Positions 24,144 to 33,233 of a stretch of DNA of 42,780 nt are shown one piece after another. The position numbers and the translations under genes are program-made. The first letter of the stretch is position 1; each line of letters begins with the position of its first letter. The DNA is taken from positions 1 through 42,780 of the forward strand of contig JAIBFA010000061.1 in the NCBI GenBank assembly GCA_019459325.1. Direction: 5' to 3'. The notes beneath the pieces are model-generated. The model saw only the letters and a program-made list of their open reading frames with translations, was not told where the DNA came from and did no database searches. The stretch is from Thiobacillus sp. GTDB lineage: Bacteria > Pseudomonadota > Gammaproteobacteria > Burkholderiales > Thiobacillaceae.

Positions 24144-24833
24144 TCAGGAGCGCAGGCGTTCGCTCTGCCTTTTGAGGGAATCGGACAAGGCCGCCAAAAT
24201 GCCGCTCGCTACCTGCGACAGGCGCTCGGTGGCGGTGCTGGCTGTGTCAGTCAAACCAGCACGCCCCGCTTCGCTGCTGGCTTTCACGCCGCCCGCCAGC
24301 TGTTGCAGCGCTTCTCGCACCTGCTCGCCGGTGCGGGTACCGCTGTGTTTCAGATGCTCGCTCAGGGTGTCGAGTTCTTCCTTCAGCTTGCCTCCGGACT
24401 GTTTGGCTGTCTGCTTCAGGGTATCGACAAACTGCGCCTCGAGGTCGCGCAATTGTTCCAGGCTGGCTTTCAGTTCATTGTCCCTGAATGCCTTCCCCTG
24501 TTCGGCGGCTTCGCGCAACGTATAGGACGCTGCCTGCGCGGCGCTGCCGACGGCATCGTCGAGGCCGGACACGGCCTGCTTGAGCCCGTCCTTGATCTCG
24601 CCACCGCGCGCGCTGAGCCCGCTTCCTACGCCGGACGTAATCGCGCTGACGATCTCGCGCATGTCGCTCAGCGCCATCCGGCGCTCGTGCAGGGCGCGTG
24701 CGGTCAACTCGCGTACACGCTCGCGCAGGTCAGGCCCGGACGCCGCAGAAGCGGCCTCATCGTGCCATTGCACGAGTTGCGCATTTTCAGGGATACTGGT
24801 TTCGCTTGAAGCAGGTGTGTGCGCGTCATTCAT
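24144..24833 (-). CDS. helical phasin-like protein of unknown function
   Basis: I do not recognise this 229-residue family with confidence. After a short polar N-terminus, a segment at about 33-65 is rich in Arg and Glu. The rest is Ala/Gly/Ser-rich amphipathic helix with repeated patterns (AAQAASYTLREAAEQGKAF, LKQTAKQSGGKLKEEL), like phasins or apolipoprotein-type coiled coils. There is no signal peptide, membrane helix or cysteine. A storage-granule surface or membrane-curvature role is possible, but no polyhydroxyalkanoate gene is nearby. It is divergent from the NlpC/P60 gene. Confidence 0.75.
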   Translation of the reverse strand: MNDAHTPASSETSIPENAQLVQWHDEAASAASGPDLRERVRELTARALHERRMALSDMREIVSAITSGVGSGLSARGGEIKDGLKQAVSGLDDAVGSAAQAASYTLREAAEQGKAFRDNELKASLEQLRDLEAQFVDTLKQTAKQSGGKLKEELDTLSEHLKHSGTRTGEQVREALQQLAGGVKASSEAGRAGLTDTASTATERLSQVASGILAALSDSLKRQSERLRS

Positions 24834-24906
24834 GGTGAAGCCCTCAGGATCAAGATTCGCCGGAATTGGCCGTTGTCCATCTCACTATAGAGCAGATTTT
24901 TAGCCC

Positions 24907-25386
24907 ATGAATCCTGTCGCACTGTTGTCCCTGTTGGCTTTGCTGCTGGTGCCGGCCGCCCGCGCCAACACTCCGTCGGACGACATTCCGATATACGCCG
25001 TCAGTCTGGTCGGCAGCCCCTATCGCCTGGGGGGTACTTCGCCCGAATCGGGACTCGATTGCAGCGGCTTCGTCGGCCACGTGTTCAGGCAGGCCGCAGG
25101 CGTGGTGCTGCCGCGCGACAGTCGCGCGATCAGCGAAGCCGCGCAGCCGCTGGCGCAAGCTGAACTTCAGCCGGGCGATCTGGTCTTTTTCAATACCCTC
25201 AACCGCGCGTTTTCCCATGTCGGAATTTATCTGGGCAATGACCGTTTTGTGCATGCCGCGAGCAGCCGCACCGGGTCGGTCATGGTCTCTAGTCTCAACG
25301 ACCGCTACTGGCTCCAACGCTTCGACGGCGCGCGCCGCGTCCTGCCTTCCAGCCCAGTCCAGCCGGCGGATGCTGCCACCGAATAA
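24907..25386 (+). CDS. exported NlpC/P60 peptidoglycan hydrolase
   Basis: This is probably a cell-wall endopeptidase that cuts between D-glutamate and diaminopimelate. The 159-residue protein has a signal peptide (cleavage near ARA, residue 20). The NlpC/P60 domain has Cys52 (LDCSGFV), His104 (FSHVGIYLG) and His116 (RFVHAAS), the complete catalytic triad. There is no LysM or SH3 anchor, as in the minimal betaproteobacterial type. Its end overlaps the next gene by 17 bases. Confidence 0.92.
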   Translation: MNPVALLSLLALLLVPAARANTPSDDIPIYAVSLVGSPYRLGGTSPESGLDCSGFVGHVFRQAAGVVLPRDSRAISEAAQPLAQAELQPGDLVFFNTLNRAFSHVGIYLGNDRFVHAASSRTGSVMVSSLNDRYWLQRFDGARRVLPSSPVQPADAATE

Positions 25387-26035
25387 GCCCCTCTTTCGCC
25401 TCCTCTGGGGCGGCCTGCTGCTGCCCTTAAGCTTAAGCGCCAGCCTGGCCCTTGCCGCAGCCGACCTCACGTTTGAAAGCGCCGAGCAGGTCAACGAAGG
25501 CAAGCTGCATTTTCTGGAAGTCATCCCGGACAAGCCACTTCACCATCACCAGAATCGCATCCGCATCGATAGCGACAGCCTGAGCTCGGGCTGGGTCAGC
25601 CTGTCGCAATGCCACGACAATCTTGACGCTGTGCCGCGGGCCCAGATCACCTTCCGCGAGGGTTTCGTGCGCGACCTCAGGGTGGACACCTTCACCCATA
25701 TCGAAGATGCCTGGATCGAAGGCGCCAGCGTGCAGCTGCGCAATGTCGAACCCGGTGCGCGGCTCTGCCTGTCGGCGCAGACTCGCGCTCTGCGCAACAA
25801 CGGCAATGGTTATTTCAACCTGCAGAATGGCCCGTACATGCGCAAGTTTTTCGATGGCTATTATCCAATGCGCGTATCGCTGGCAATCGACTATCCGGCG
25901 CAGTTACTCACGCTGATCGACATTGCGCCGGCCGCCCAGCCCGGATTGGAACTGGACGAACGTCCTGGCGCCATCAGGATGGATGCGGTGTTCGAAGGCG
26001 AACTGATGACGCTGATCCAGTTCGAGCGGCCTTGA
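25370..26035 (+). CDS. exported protein of unknown function
   Basis: The 221-residue product has a hydrophobic signal sequence (about 8-29, ending ALAAAD), followed by a beta-rich domain. A histidine cluster PLHHHQNR lies at about 58-65, and two cysteines (SQCHDN, RLCLSA) could pair in the periplasm. I see no enzyme motif. The start at 25370 is chosen because it gives the signal peptide and overlaps the NlpC/P60 gene by 17 bases, a typical coupled pair. It is not obviously part of the iron operon that follows, which has its own promoter. Confidence 0.75.
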   Translation: MLPPNKPLFRLLWGGLLLPLSLSASLALAAADLTFESAEQVNEGKLHFLEVIPDKPLHHHQNRIRIDSDSLSSGWVSLSQCHDNLDAVPRAQITFREGFVRDLRVDTFTHIEDAWIEGASVQLRNVEPGARLCLSAQTRALRNNGNGYFNLQNGPYMRKFFDGYYPMRVSLAIDYPAQLLTLIDIAPAAQPGLELDERPGAIRMDAVFEGELMTLIQFERP

Positions 26036-26068
26036 ATTCCCGGGGAAGCAAATTCTTTAAATTTGTTA

Positions 26069-26097
26069 TTGATAACGGTTCTCATTTTTAGTACGAT
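26069..26097 (+). promoter_or_regulatory. sigma-70 promoter overlapped by a Fur-box-like site, for fbpA
   Basis: The -35 TTGATA (26069-26074) and -10 TACGAT (26092-26097) are 17 bases apart. The 19 bases at 26071-26089 match the Fur consensus at 13 positions by eye (GATAAcGgTtcTCATTTtT pattern) and cover the spacer. Fur repression of the iron transporter when iron is sufficient is therefore likely. Confidence 0.65.
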
Positions 26098-26130
26098 TAC
26101 GAATATCGTGAATATGAGGATCTACTCAAG

Positions 26131-27138
26131 ATGAAACTGACCCAACTGCTCGCCGCGCTTGCGCTCACCGTAGCTGCCCTGCCCTCGCTCGCTGAAGAAG
26201 TCGTGGTGTATTCCGCACGCAACGAACAGCTGATCAAGCCGCTGTTTGATGTCTACACCCGCGACACCGGGGTGCAGATCAAGTTCATCACCGACAAGGA
26301 AGGCCCGCTGATGGCGCGCCTGAAAGCCGAAGGTAAAAACACCCCCGCCGACATGTTGTTGACGGTCGACGCCGGCAACCTGTGGCAGGCCTCGGAAGAA
26401 GGGTTGTTGCGCCCGATCCAGTCGAAAACCCTGCAGGCCAACGTGCCGGCCCACTTGCGCGATCCGGACAACGAGTGGTTTGGTCTGTCGGTGCGTGCCC
26501 GCACGATGGTCTACAACACCAGCAAGGTGAAACCCGCCGATCTGTCGACCTACGAAGACCTGGCCCACCCGAAATGGAAAGGCCGCCTCTGCCTGCGCAC
26601 CTCGAAAAAGGTCTACAACCAGAGCCTGGTGGCGATGATGATCACCGAATACGGCGAGGGCAAGACCGAAGATATGGTGCGTGGCTGGGTCGGCAATCTG
26701 GCGACCTCGCCCTTCCCCGACGACACCAAGGCCATGGAAGCCGTGGCGGCCGGCCAGTGCGACGTCACGCTGGTCAACACCTATTACTTCGGCCGCCTGA
26801 TGGAGAAAAGCCCCACGCTGCCGTTGGCGATCTTCTGGCCCAACCAGAACCTGAAAAACAAGGCGTCCGGCGTACACGTCAACATTTCAGGCGCGGGCGT
26901 TACCCGCCACGCCAAGAACCCGGCCGGCGCGCAGAAGCTGATCGAGTGGCTCTCCTCCGACAAGGCGCAGAACCTGTTCGCCGACGTCAACCTGGAATAC
27001 CCGGTCAATCCGAAAGTAGCCCCGGACAAGACCGTGGCGGCCTGGGGCAGCTTCAAGCAGAACCTCATCAACGTGAAAGAGGCTGGCAGCCTGCAGACCA
27101 AGGCCGTAAAATTGATGGATCGCGCCGGTTATAAATAA
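26131..27138 (+). CDS. fbpA: ferric iron ABC transporter, periplasmic binding protein
   Basis: FbpA-type protein captures Fe3+ in the periplasm and hands it to the permease. The 335-residue product has a signal peptide (cleavage near LPSLA) and the mature start [16 protein letters not shown] typical of FutA/FbpA proteins. The conserved pair of tyrosines in VNTYYFGRL coordinates iron in the family. RBS GAGGA precedes the ATG. It is first in the fbpABC operon behind the Fur-like promoter. A terminator-like hairpin follows the gene, which would make it more abundant than the permease and ATPase. Confidence 0.94.
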   Translation: MKLTQLLAALALTVAALPSLAEEVVVYSARNEQLIKPLFDVYTRDTGVQIKFITDKEGPLMARLKAEGKNTPADMLLTVDAGNLWQASEEGLLRPIQSKTLQANVPAHLRDPDNEWFGLSVRARTMVYNTSKVKPADLSTYEDLAHPKWKGRLCLRTSKKVYNQSLVAMMITEYGEGKTEDMVRGWVGNLATSPFPDDTKAMEAVAAGQCDVTLVNTYYFGRLMEKSPTLPLAIFWPNQNLKNKASGVHVNISGAGVTRHAKNPAGAQKLIEWLSSDKAQNLFADVNLEYPVNPKVAPDKTVAAWGSFKQNLINVKEAGSLQTKAVKLMDRAGYK

Positions 27139-27146
27139 GAGCCATC

Positions 27147-28823
27147 TTGTCCGATCACACCGCCGTACTCGCAAAAACGCCCTCAGCGGGCGTTTTTGTT
27201 TTACCTGACACCCGGCCGCGCTTCAGCGGCTGGATGCTGTTCGCCCTCGCAATCGCCGCGCTGGTGCTGGTTCCGGTGGTGGTCACCTTCTCGTCGTTCG
27301 CCCAGGTCGAAGGCGACATCCTCGCCCACCTGACCGAATTCGTTCTTCCAGAACTGGTGGGCAACACGCTGTGGCTGATGCTGGGCGTTGGGCTCGGCGT
27401 CAGCGTGCTGGGCGTGTCGCTGGCATGGCTCACGGCGATGTGCGAGTTTCCCGGTCGCCGCCTGTTCGACTGGGCACTGCTGCTGCCGCTGGCGCTGCCC
27501 GCCTACGTCACTGCTTTCGTTGCGATCGGCCTGTTGGACTTCACGGGTCCGCTGCAAACCTGGCTGCGCGAAAGCTGGGCCATCACCGGCTTGCCGGAGA
27601 TCCGCTCGCGCGGCGGCGTCATTCTGGTGATGTCGCTGGCGCTCTATCCCTATGTCTATCTGATTGCACGAAATGCCTTCGCGACGCAGGGCGCGATCGC
27701 ACTGGAAGCGGCGCAGTCTCTGGGGCTTTCCCGCACGCAGGGCTTCTTCCGGGTGGCGCTGCCGATGGCGCGGCCGTGGATCGCCGCCGGGCTGATGCTG
27801 GCGCTGATGGAAACGCTGGCCGATTTCGGCACCATGGCGATCTTCAACTACGACACCTTCACCACCGCCATCTACAAGGCCTGGTACAGCCTGTTTTCTC
27901 TGGCCGCAGCGGCGCAGCTCGCCTCGATCCTGATCCTGTTCGTGCTGGTCGCCGTGGTATTCGAGCAGCGCTCGCGCACGCAGATGCGCTACAGCACCGT
28001 GGGCCGCAGTGCCGCCTCGCGGCGGATCAAGCTGTCGCCCGCGCTCGCCGCGCTGGCCTTCCTGTACGCCGGGACGGTCCTGGCGGTCGCCTTCCTCATC
28101 CCGGTCACCCAGCTTGCAGTGTGGACCCGCGACGTCATCGCCGCCGACCTCGACGCCCGCTACTGGGCATTTGCCTGGCATTCGGTACTGCTGGCCGGCA
28201 TGGGCGCGCTGATGGTGGTGATGGTGGCGCTGCTGCTCGCCTACGCCGGGCGTCAGCGTCCCGGGGCGGCGATGATGTGGACGCAGCGCCTCGCCACCAT
28301 CGGCTACGCCTTCCCCGGTGCAGTGCTGGCGGTGGGCCTGTTCATCCCGGTGGCCGCACTGGACAACTGGCTGATCGACACCGGGCGCGCCTGGTTCGGC
28401 TTCGACGGCACCGAGGTCCTCAAGGGCACGCTGCTGGTGATGCTGCTGGCCTATCTGGTGCGTTTCCTCGCTGTGGGTTTTGGGCCCATCGACAGCGGAC
28501 TGCACCGCATCACCCGCAATGTGGACGAGGCCGCGCGCAACCTGGGCACCGGCGCCGCCGGCCTGCTGACGCGGGTGCACCTGCCGATGCTGCGCGCCAG
28601 CCTGCTGAGCGCGGCAGCACTGGCGTTTGTCGACATCATGAAGGAAATGCCGATCACGCTGATGACCCGCCCGTTCGGCTGGGACACGCTGGCGGTGCGG
28701 GTGTTCGAAATGACCTCGGAAGGCGAATGGGAGCGCGCCGCGCTGCCTTCTCTGGCCATTGTCATTGCCGGTATCATTCCCATCATTCTCCTGACCTGGC
28801 GCGGAGCGCATTCCCATGGCTGA
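27147..28823 (+). CDS. fbpB: ferric iron ABC transporter, fused permease
   Basis: This 558-residue inner-membrane protein has about twelve helices in two repeated halves. Each half carries an EAA loop for contact with the ATPase: GAIALEAAQSLGLSRTQGF in the first half, and NVDEAARNLGTGAAG in the second. The start is a TTG at 27147. An ATG at 27234 lies in frame just before the first helix and would shorten it by 29 residues. The first codons overlap the stem of a terminator-like hairpin (27173-27197), so the choice of start matters. The gene ends 6 bases before fbpC. Confidence 0.92.
   Translation: MSDHTAVLAKTPSAGVFVLPDTRPRFSGWMLFALAIAALVLVPVVVTFSSFAQVEGDILAHLTEFVLPELVGNTLWLMLGVGLGVSVLGVSLAWLTAMCEFPGRRLFDWALLLPLALPAYVTAFVAIGLLDFTGPLQTWLRESWAITGLPEIRSRGGVILVMSLALYPYVYLIARNAFATQGAIALEAAQSLGLSRTQGFFRVALPMARPWIAAGLMLALMETLADFGTMAIFNYDTFTTAIYKAWYSLFSLAAAAQLASILILFVLVAVVFEQRSRTQMRYSTVGRSAASRRIKLSPALAALAFLYAGTVLAVAFLIPVTQLAVWTRDVIAADLDARYWAFAWHSVLLAGMGALMVVMVALLLAYAGRQRPGAAMMWTQRLATIGYAFPGAVLAVGLFIPVAALDNWLIDTGRAWFGFDGTEVLKGTLLVMLLAYLVRFLAVGFGPIDSGLHRITRNVDEAARNLGTGAAGLLTRVHLPMLRASLLSAAALAFVDIMKEMPITLMTRPFGWDTLAVRVFEMTSEGEWERAALPSLAIVIAGIIPIILLTWRGAHSHG
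27173..27202 (+). terminator. intra-operon terminator or attenuator at the fbpA/fbpB junction
   Basis: A perfect 10-bp stem (27173-27182 with 27188-27197) with loop TCAGC ends in a T-rich run. It begins about 35 bases after the fbpA stop and lies inside the TTG-started fbpB frame. It likely causes partial termination after fbpA; ribosomes starting at 27147 could prevent the stem from forming. Confidence 0.75.
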
Positions 28824-28829
28824 GCCCCT

Positions 28830-29897
28830 ATGGCTGAACTGATCCTCGATTCGGTTTCCCAGTCGTACGCTAACCGACAGATCATCGCCGACCTCTCCTT
28901 CACCTTGCCGGAAGCGGCCATCGGCTGCCTGCTGGGGCCTTCGGGCTGCGGCAAGACCACTGCCCTGCGCTGCATCTCCGGCTTCGAGCCGATCCAGACC
29001 GGCGAAATCCGCATCGGCGGCGAGGTCGTCAGCCGCCCCGGCTGGATGCTGGCCGCAGAAAAGCGCCGCGTGGGCATGGTGTTCCAGGATTACGCGCTGT
29101 TCCCGCATCTGAGGGTGGCGGACAACGTCGGCTTCGGCCTGCGCGGCGAAACCAAAGCAGCGAGGCAGGCCCGCATAGCCGAGCTGCTCGAACTGGTCGG
29201 CCTGGCGGGCCACACCCACCAGTTTCCGCACCAGCTCTCCGGCGGCCAGCAGCAGCGCGTGGCGCTCGCCCGTGCCCTGGCGCCGCGACCGCGTCTGATC
29301 CTAATGGATGAGCCGTTCTCCAATCTGGATGTCGAGCTGCGCGAACGCCTCTCGATCGAGGTGCGCGACATCCTCAAGCGCGAAGCCACCACCGCGCTCA
29401 TCGTCACTCACGACCAGCACGAGGCGTTCTCGCTGGCCGACTGGGTCGGCGTGATGCACGAAGGCCGCATCCAGCAGTGGGACACGCCCTACAACCTGTA
29501 TCACGAACCGGTAAATCGCTTCGTCGCCGACTTCGTCGGCCAGGGCGCGCTGGTCACCGGCGAGGTCATCAACGATCACCAGGTGGAAATCGAACTCGGC
29601 GTGCTGAACGGCCATATCCCGGTCGAGTGCGATGCCAGCGGCTGCGACGAATGCGTGCGCAGCTGTCATGTCGACGTACTGCTGCGGCCGGACGACATCA
29701 TCCACGACGACGACAGCCTGCTACTGGCCGAAGTCGAGAACAAGGCCTTCCGCGGCGCCGAGTTTCTCTACACGCTGAAACTGCCGAGCGGCCAGCGGGC
29801 GCTATCGCTGGTGCCCTCGCACCACAATCACGCCATTGGCGAAAAGATCGGTATCAAGCTGGCGGTCGATCACGTCGTGGCGTTTCGCCGCGAATAG
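28830..29897 (+). CDS. fbpC: ferric iron ABC transporter, ATP-binding protein
   Basis: This ATPase drives iron uptake. The 355-residue protein has Walker [10 protein letters not shown] (about 36-44), the Q-loop VFQDYALF, signature LSGGQQQR, Walker [13 protein letters not shown] and the switch His in VTHDQ. The C-terminal TOBE-like regulatory domain begins near residue 240. It has an unusual cluster Cys267, Cys272, Cys275, Cys279 plus His280 (C-x4-C-x2-C-x3-C-H), suited to bind a metal or Fe-S cluster. The start ATGGCTGA repeats the last bases of fbpB. The ORF is followed 6 bases later by a hybrid histidine kinase. Confidence 0.94.
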   Translation: MAELILDSVSQSYANRQIIADLSFTLPEAAIGCLLGPSGCGKTTALRCISGFEPIQTGEIRIGGEVVSRPGWMLAAEKRRVGMVFQDYALFPHLRVADNVGFGLRGETKAARQARIAELLELVGLAGHTHQFPHQLSGGQQQRVALARALAPRPRLILMDEPFSNLDVELRERLSIEVRDILKREATTALIVTHDQHEAFSLADWVGVMHEGRIQQWDTPYNLYHEPVNRFVADFVGQGALVTGEVINDHQVEIELGVLNGHIPVECDASGCDECVRSCHVDVLLRPDDIIHDDDSLLLAEVENKAFRGAEFLYTLKLPSGQRALSLVPSHHNHAIGEKIGIKLAVDHVVAFRRE

Positions 29898-29903
29898 GCG
29901 CCG

Positions 29904-32432
29904 ATGCCGCGCACCCCCCCCTCTCCGCTGCGCGGCCTGCTGTTCAATGTGGGCCTCGGCTTCGCCGCCGCCCTGTTGCTGATGCTGGCGGTGATCGGGC
30001 TGGGCGTCACCCAGATGGCCCGTCTGAATACAGAGCTGGAAAACGTGGTGTCGGTCAACAACGTCAAGACCCGCCTGGCCTCGCACATGCGCGACACCCT
30101 GCGCGACCGTGCGATGCTGATGCACAACATCGTGGTGTCGATCGATCCCTGGGAAAAGGACGCGCTCTTCCTCCAGTTCCAGGAATACGGCGAACGCTAT
30201 GCCAAGGACCGCAGCCAGTTGGTGGTCATGCTCAACACGCCGGAAGAAAAACAGCTGATGCGTGAAATCGACACCATCATTGTCAGCAATCAGCCGGTCA
30301 TGTTCGGCGTGGTCGAGGCGGCGCTCGACGAGAACAATTACGGCGCGCTGACGCTGCTGCAGGAAGAGGCGATCCCCCTGCAAAACCTGTTGGTCGAAGC
30401 GCTCGACAACATGACCAATCTTCAGCGCAAAGCCAACGAAGCGGCGCTCGGCAAAACCTTCGAGGCCTACCAGGCCACCCGCAATCTGATGCTGGTGCTG
30501 GGCATCATCGCCACGCTGATGGCCATACTGGTTGCCGTGCTGGTGGGCCGCCGCATGCTGACGCAGACGCGCCAACTGGGAACAGAAAAGCAGAAATACC
30601 AGACCCTGTTCGAAACCAATTCCGATGCCGTCGTCATCCTCGACGACAAAGGCTTTACCGATTGCAATCAAGCCACACTGTCTCTGTTTGGCGTGGACTC
30701 GGTCGCCGCCTTCCTCCATCTCCCCATTTCGCAGCTCGGCACCCCGGTTCAGGCGAATGGCATGACTGCCTATGACCACGCCATGCAGGCCATCGAGCAG
30801 GCAAAAAAGCAGGGGCATGCGGTGATGGACTGGGAGGGACGACGCCAGGACGGCTCGGTTTTCTCGGCCGAGATCGCCATGCACGCGATGCAGCTGGAAG
30901 GCCGGCCGGTGATCCAGGCGATCATGCGCGACGTCTCCGAACGTCGCGCCGCCGAAGCCGCCAAGGAAACCGCTCGCGAAGCCGCGCTGCAAATGGCGCA
31001 CGCCAAATCGGAGTTCGTCGCCAACGTCAGCCATGAAATCCGCACCCCGATGCACGGCATTCTGGGGATGAGCGGGCTGCTGCTGAAGACCCCGCTCGAC
31101 GGCCGCCAGCGCGAATATGTCTCCACCCTGAAAAGCTCGGCGGAAAGCCTGCTCACCATCATCAACGACATCCTCGACTTCTCGAAAATCGAGGCGGGAA
31201 AGCTGTCCATCGAAGCGGTCCCTTTTTCGCCGGTTGCGCTTTTGCAGGGGGTGGCCGCACTGTTTCAGGCGCGCGCGCTGGAAAAAAACCTTCACCTGAC
31301 GCTGACTCTGCCCGACCAGGCGCCCGCCGCCCTGCTGGGCGATCCCACCCGCATCCGTCAAATCCTGCTCAATCTGGTCGACAACGCCATCAAGTTCACC
31401 CATCAGGGTGAAGTCGAACTCAGCGCCAGCTTTGAAACGGTAAAAGATGACATCGGCTGTCGCTTCAGCGTGAAGGACAGCGGCATCGGCATGAATTCCG
31501 ACACACAGGCACACCTTTTCCAGGCGTTTTCGCAGGCAGATTCGTCGACCACGCGCCGTTACGGCGGCACCGGCTTGGGGCTTGCAGTCAGCAGCCAACT
31601 GGCCGAACTGATGAGTGGCCGGCTCGTGGTGGAAAGCGCGCCGGGCAAGGGCAGTTGTTTCACCCTGTATCTGATGCTGCCCCCGACGACCCTGCCGCTG
31701 GCCGAGTTGCCTGCACAGCCCGTTATTCAGCTACAGGGGCGCATCCTGGTGGTGGAAGACCATCCGGTAAACCAGAAAGTGCTGGCACACCAGTTGCGTG
31801 AAATCGGCCTGCAATACGCCGTCGCTGCCAGTGGCGCCCAAGCCTTGGGCCTGCTGGAGACGGAGGTGTTTGATCTCGTGCTGATGGACTGGCAAATGCC
31901 GGAAATGGACGGCCTGGAAGCCACCCGGAAAATCCGCCAGCTACCGACTGACCTCCGCCACATACCCATCATCGCGCTGACCGCCAATGCCAGTGCTGGC
32001 TTCCGCGAAGCCTGCCTGGCATCCGGAGCCAACGATTACATGAGCAAACCCTATAGCGAGGCTGCGCTGGCCGCCATGCTGATGCAATGGCTGCCGCAGC
32101 CGCGGCCTGCCAGCGACCGCTCCCCCCTGCTCGACCTGCCTGCCCTGCATGCGCGCTACCCCGGCAATCCGGGACTGGTGCACGATCTGGAAGCCGTGTT
32201 CCTCACCACAACCGAAGCCAGTCTCGCCGCCCTGAAACATGCGATCGAACAAGGCGATGCCGGGACGTGCCGCAAGGAGGCTCACGCGCTGAAAGGGGCG
32301 GCAGCAAGCGTGATGGCCAGCGCCATCCAGGAAGGCGCCGCACGCATCGAGCTGAGCGTGCAGAATGGCGATTTCGCCGCAGCCTCCGCCGAGCTGGCAG
32401 CACTGGAAGACCGCTTTCACGCACACGCCTGA
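29904..32432 (+). CDS. hybrid sensor histidine kinase with receiver and HPt domains
   Basis: A multistep phosphorelay sensor of 842 residues. Membrane helices at about 17-37 and 197-215 flank a four-helix-bundle periplasmic domain resembling the MCP type. A PAS domain follows (about 230-350, [15 protein letters not shown]). The HisKA domain has His377 in SHEIRTPM, and the HATPase domain has DNAIKF, DSGIGM and GTGLGL. The receiver has Asp662 in [11 protein letters not shown], and the HPt domain has His794 in AHALKGAA. All phospho-sites are intact. No separate response regulator is in the window. It starts 6 bases after fbpC, so it is probably transcribed with iron uptake; its signal is unknown. 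Confidence 0.93.
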   Translation: MPRTPPSPLRGLLFNVGLGFAAALLLMLAVIGLGVTQMARLNTELENVVSVNNVKTRLASHMRDTLRDRAMLMHNIVVSIDPWEKDALFLQFQEYGERYAKDRSQLVVMLNTPEEKQLMREIDTIIVSNQPVMFGVVEAALDENNYGALTLLQEEAIPLQNLLVEALDNMTNLQRKANEAALGKTFEAYQATRNLMLVLGIIATLMAILVAVLVGRRMLTQTRQLGTEKQKYQTLFETNSDAVVILDDKGFTDCNQATLSLFGVDSVAAFLHLPISQLGTPVQANGMTAYDHAMQAIEQAKKQGHAVMDWEGRRQDGSVFSAEIAMHAMQLEGRPVIQAIMRDVSERRAAEAAKETAREAALQMAHAKSEFVANVSHEIRTPMHGILGMSGLLLKTPLDGRQREYVSTLKSSAESLLTIINDILDFSKIEAGKLSIEAVPFSPVALLQGVAALFQARALEKNLHLTLTLPDQAPAALLGDPTRIRQILLNLVDNAIKFTHQGEVELSASFETVKDDIGCRFSVKDSGIGMNSDTQAHLFQAFSQADSSTTRRYGGTGLGLAVSSQLAELMSGRLVVESAPGKGSCFTLYLMLPPTTLPLAELPAQPVIQLQGRILVVEDHPVNQKVLAHQLREIGLQYAVAASGAQALGLLETEVFDLVLMDWQMPEMDGLEATRKIRQLPTDLRHIPIIALTANASAGFREACLASGANDYMSKPYSEAALAAMLMQWLPQPRPASDRSPLLDLPALHARYPGNPGLVHDLEAVFLTTTEASLAALKHAIEQGDAGTCRKEAHALKGAAASVMASAIQEGAARIELSVQNGDFAAASAELAALEDRFHAHA

Positions 32433-32439
32433 GCTCGCA

Positions 32440-32467
32440 TTGACGCACGCGTTACGGCGCGTAGGAT
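32440..32467 (+). promoter_or_regulatory. candidate sigma-70 promoter for the DUF302 gene
   Basis: TTGACG (32440-32445) and TAGGAT (32462-32467) are 16 bases apart, and 28 bases upstream of the chosen ATG, in the 63-base gap after the kinase gene. Supported by sequence match alone. Confidence 0.4.
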
Positions 32468-32495
32468 GAAAACCTCACCGTCCAGGAGACACGCC

Positions 32496-33203
32496 ATGAC
32501 GCGCCTTCTTTCGTTCGCTCTCGCCTGGCTATGCAGCCTGCCGGCCTTCGCCGCCGATACCCCTGTTCCACCTGCAGAACCAACCCTGCCGCAAAGCTGG
32601 ATCGGGGTCACCCCCACGCCCTACGGCCCGGTGCTCATCCAGCAGGGACTGCCGCCTCCCTATCGCGACTACCAGATGAACCGCATCCTGACACCCGAGG
32701 AGAAAAAACGCTGGCTGCAGATGGCGATGCCGATGATGGCCAGCATGATGCAGATGGACGCGCGCGAGGCGATGAACCACTTCGCCGTCAAATACCAGGC
32801 CAAACCCGGCGTCAGCTTCGACGAGGTGGTGCAGTCGATGATGCTGCGCGCCAATCAGGTCAACCTCAAATTCGTCGGCAGCAATCTGATGTGGAAGGAT
32901 TTTGAGGCCGTGCTCGGCGACACCGGCGCGCCGCGCGTCGAAGTCTTCAGCTTCTGCGACATTGCCATCGGCCGCGAACTGCTGAAGATCATTCCGGAAA
33001 TGGTGGTGTTCCTGCCCTGCCGCATCGCCGTGATGGAAGACGCCGACAAGAACATCTGGGTGCTGATGATGGACTGGGACATCACCTGGCTCGACCTCGC
33101 GGGGAAGCAGGTCGGCATGACCCCGGAACTGCGCCTTGGGGTTCAGGAAATCCGCGAAAAAATGGAGGACGTGATGCGCGCCGGCGCCAGCGGCGCGTTA
33201 TAA
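32496..33203 (+). CDS. exported DUF302-domain protein
   Basis: The 235-residue protein begins with a signal peptide (MTRLLSFALAWLCSLPAFAA). A proline-rich stretch and a methionine-rich helix (MAMPMMASMMQMDA, about 79-92) follow. A DUF302 domain lies at about 105-195, with the typical VFSFCDIAIGREL and FLPCRIAVMED. The two cysteines (FSFCD and LPCR) are conserved in the family and may form a metal or disulfide site. The function of DUF302 is not established; it often occurs near sulfur-oxidation and respiratory genes. AGGAG precedes the ATG at 32496; an upstream ATG at 32466 lacks such a site and would spoil the signal peptide. Confidence 0.82.
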   Translation: MTRLLSFALAWLCSLPAFAADTPVPPAEPTLPQSWIGVTPTPYGPVLIQQGLPPPYRDYQMNRILTPEEKKRWLQMAMPMMASMMQMDAREAMNHFAVKYQAKPGVSFDEVVQSMMLRANQVNLKFVGSNLMWKDFEAVLGDTGAPRVEVFSFCDIAIGRELLKIIPEMVVFLPCRIAVMEDADKNIWVLMMDWDITWLDLAGKQVGMTPELRLGVQEIREKMEDVMRAGASGAL

Positions 33204-33233
33204 ACGCTGCGCACCCCGGGCAAAAAAACCTGA

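Noticed and set aside
28811-28837. Duplicated ATGGCTGA at the fbpB/fbpC junction.
   Set aside because: An 8-base repeat 14 bases apart is weak. The first copy is the end of fbpB in another frame, and the fbpC start is set by the conserved N-terminus.
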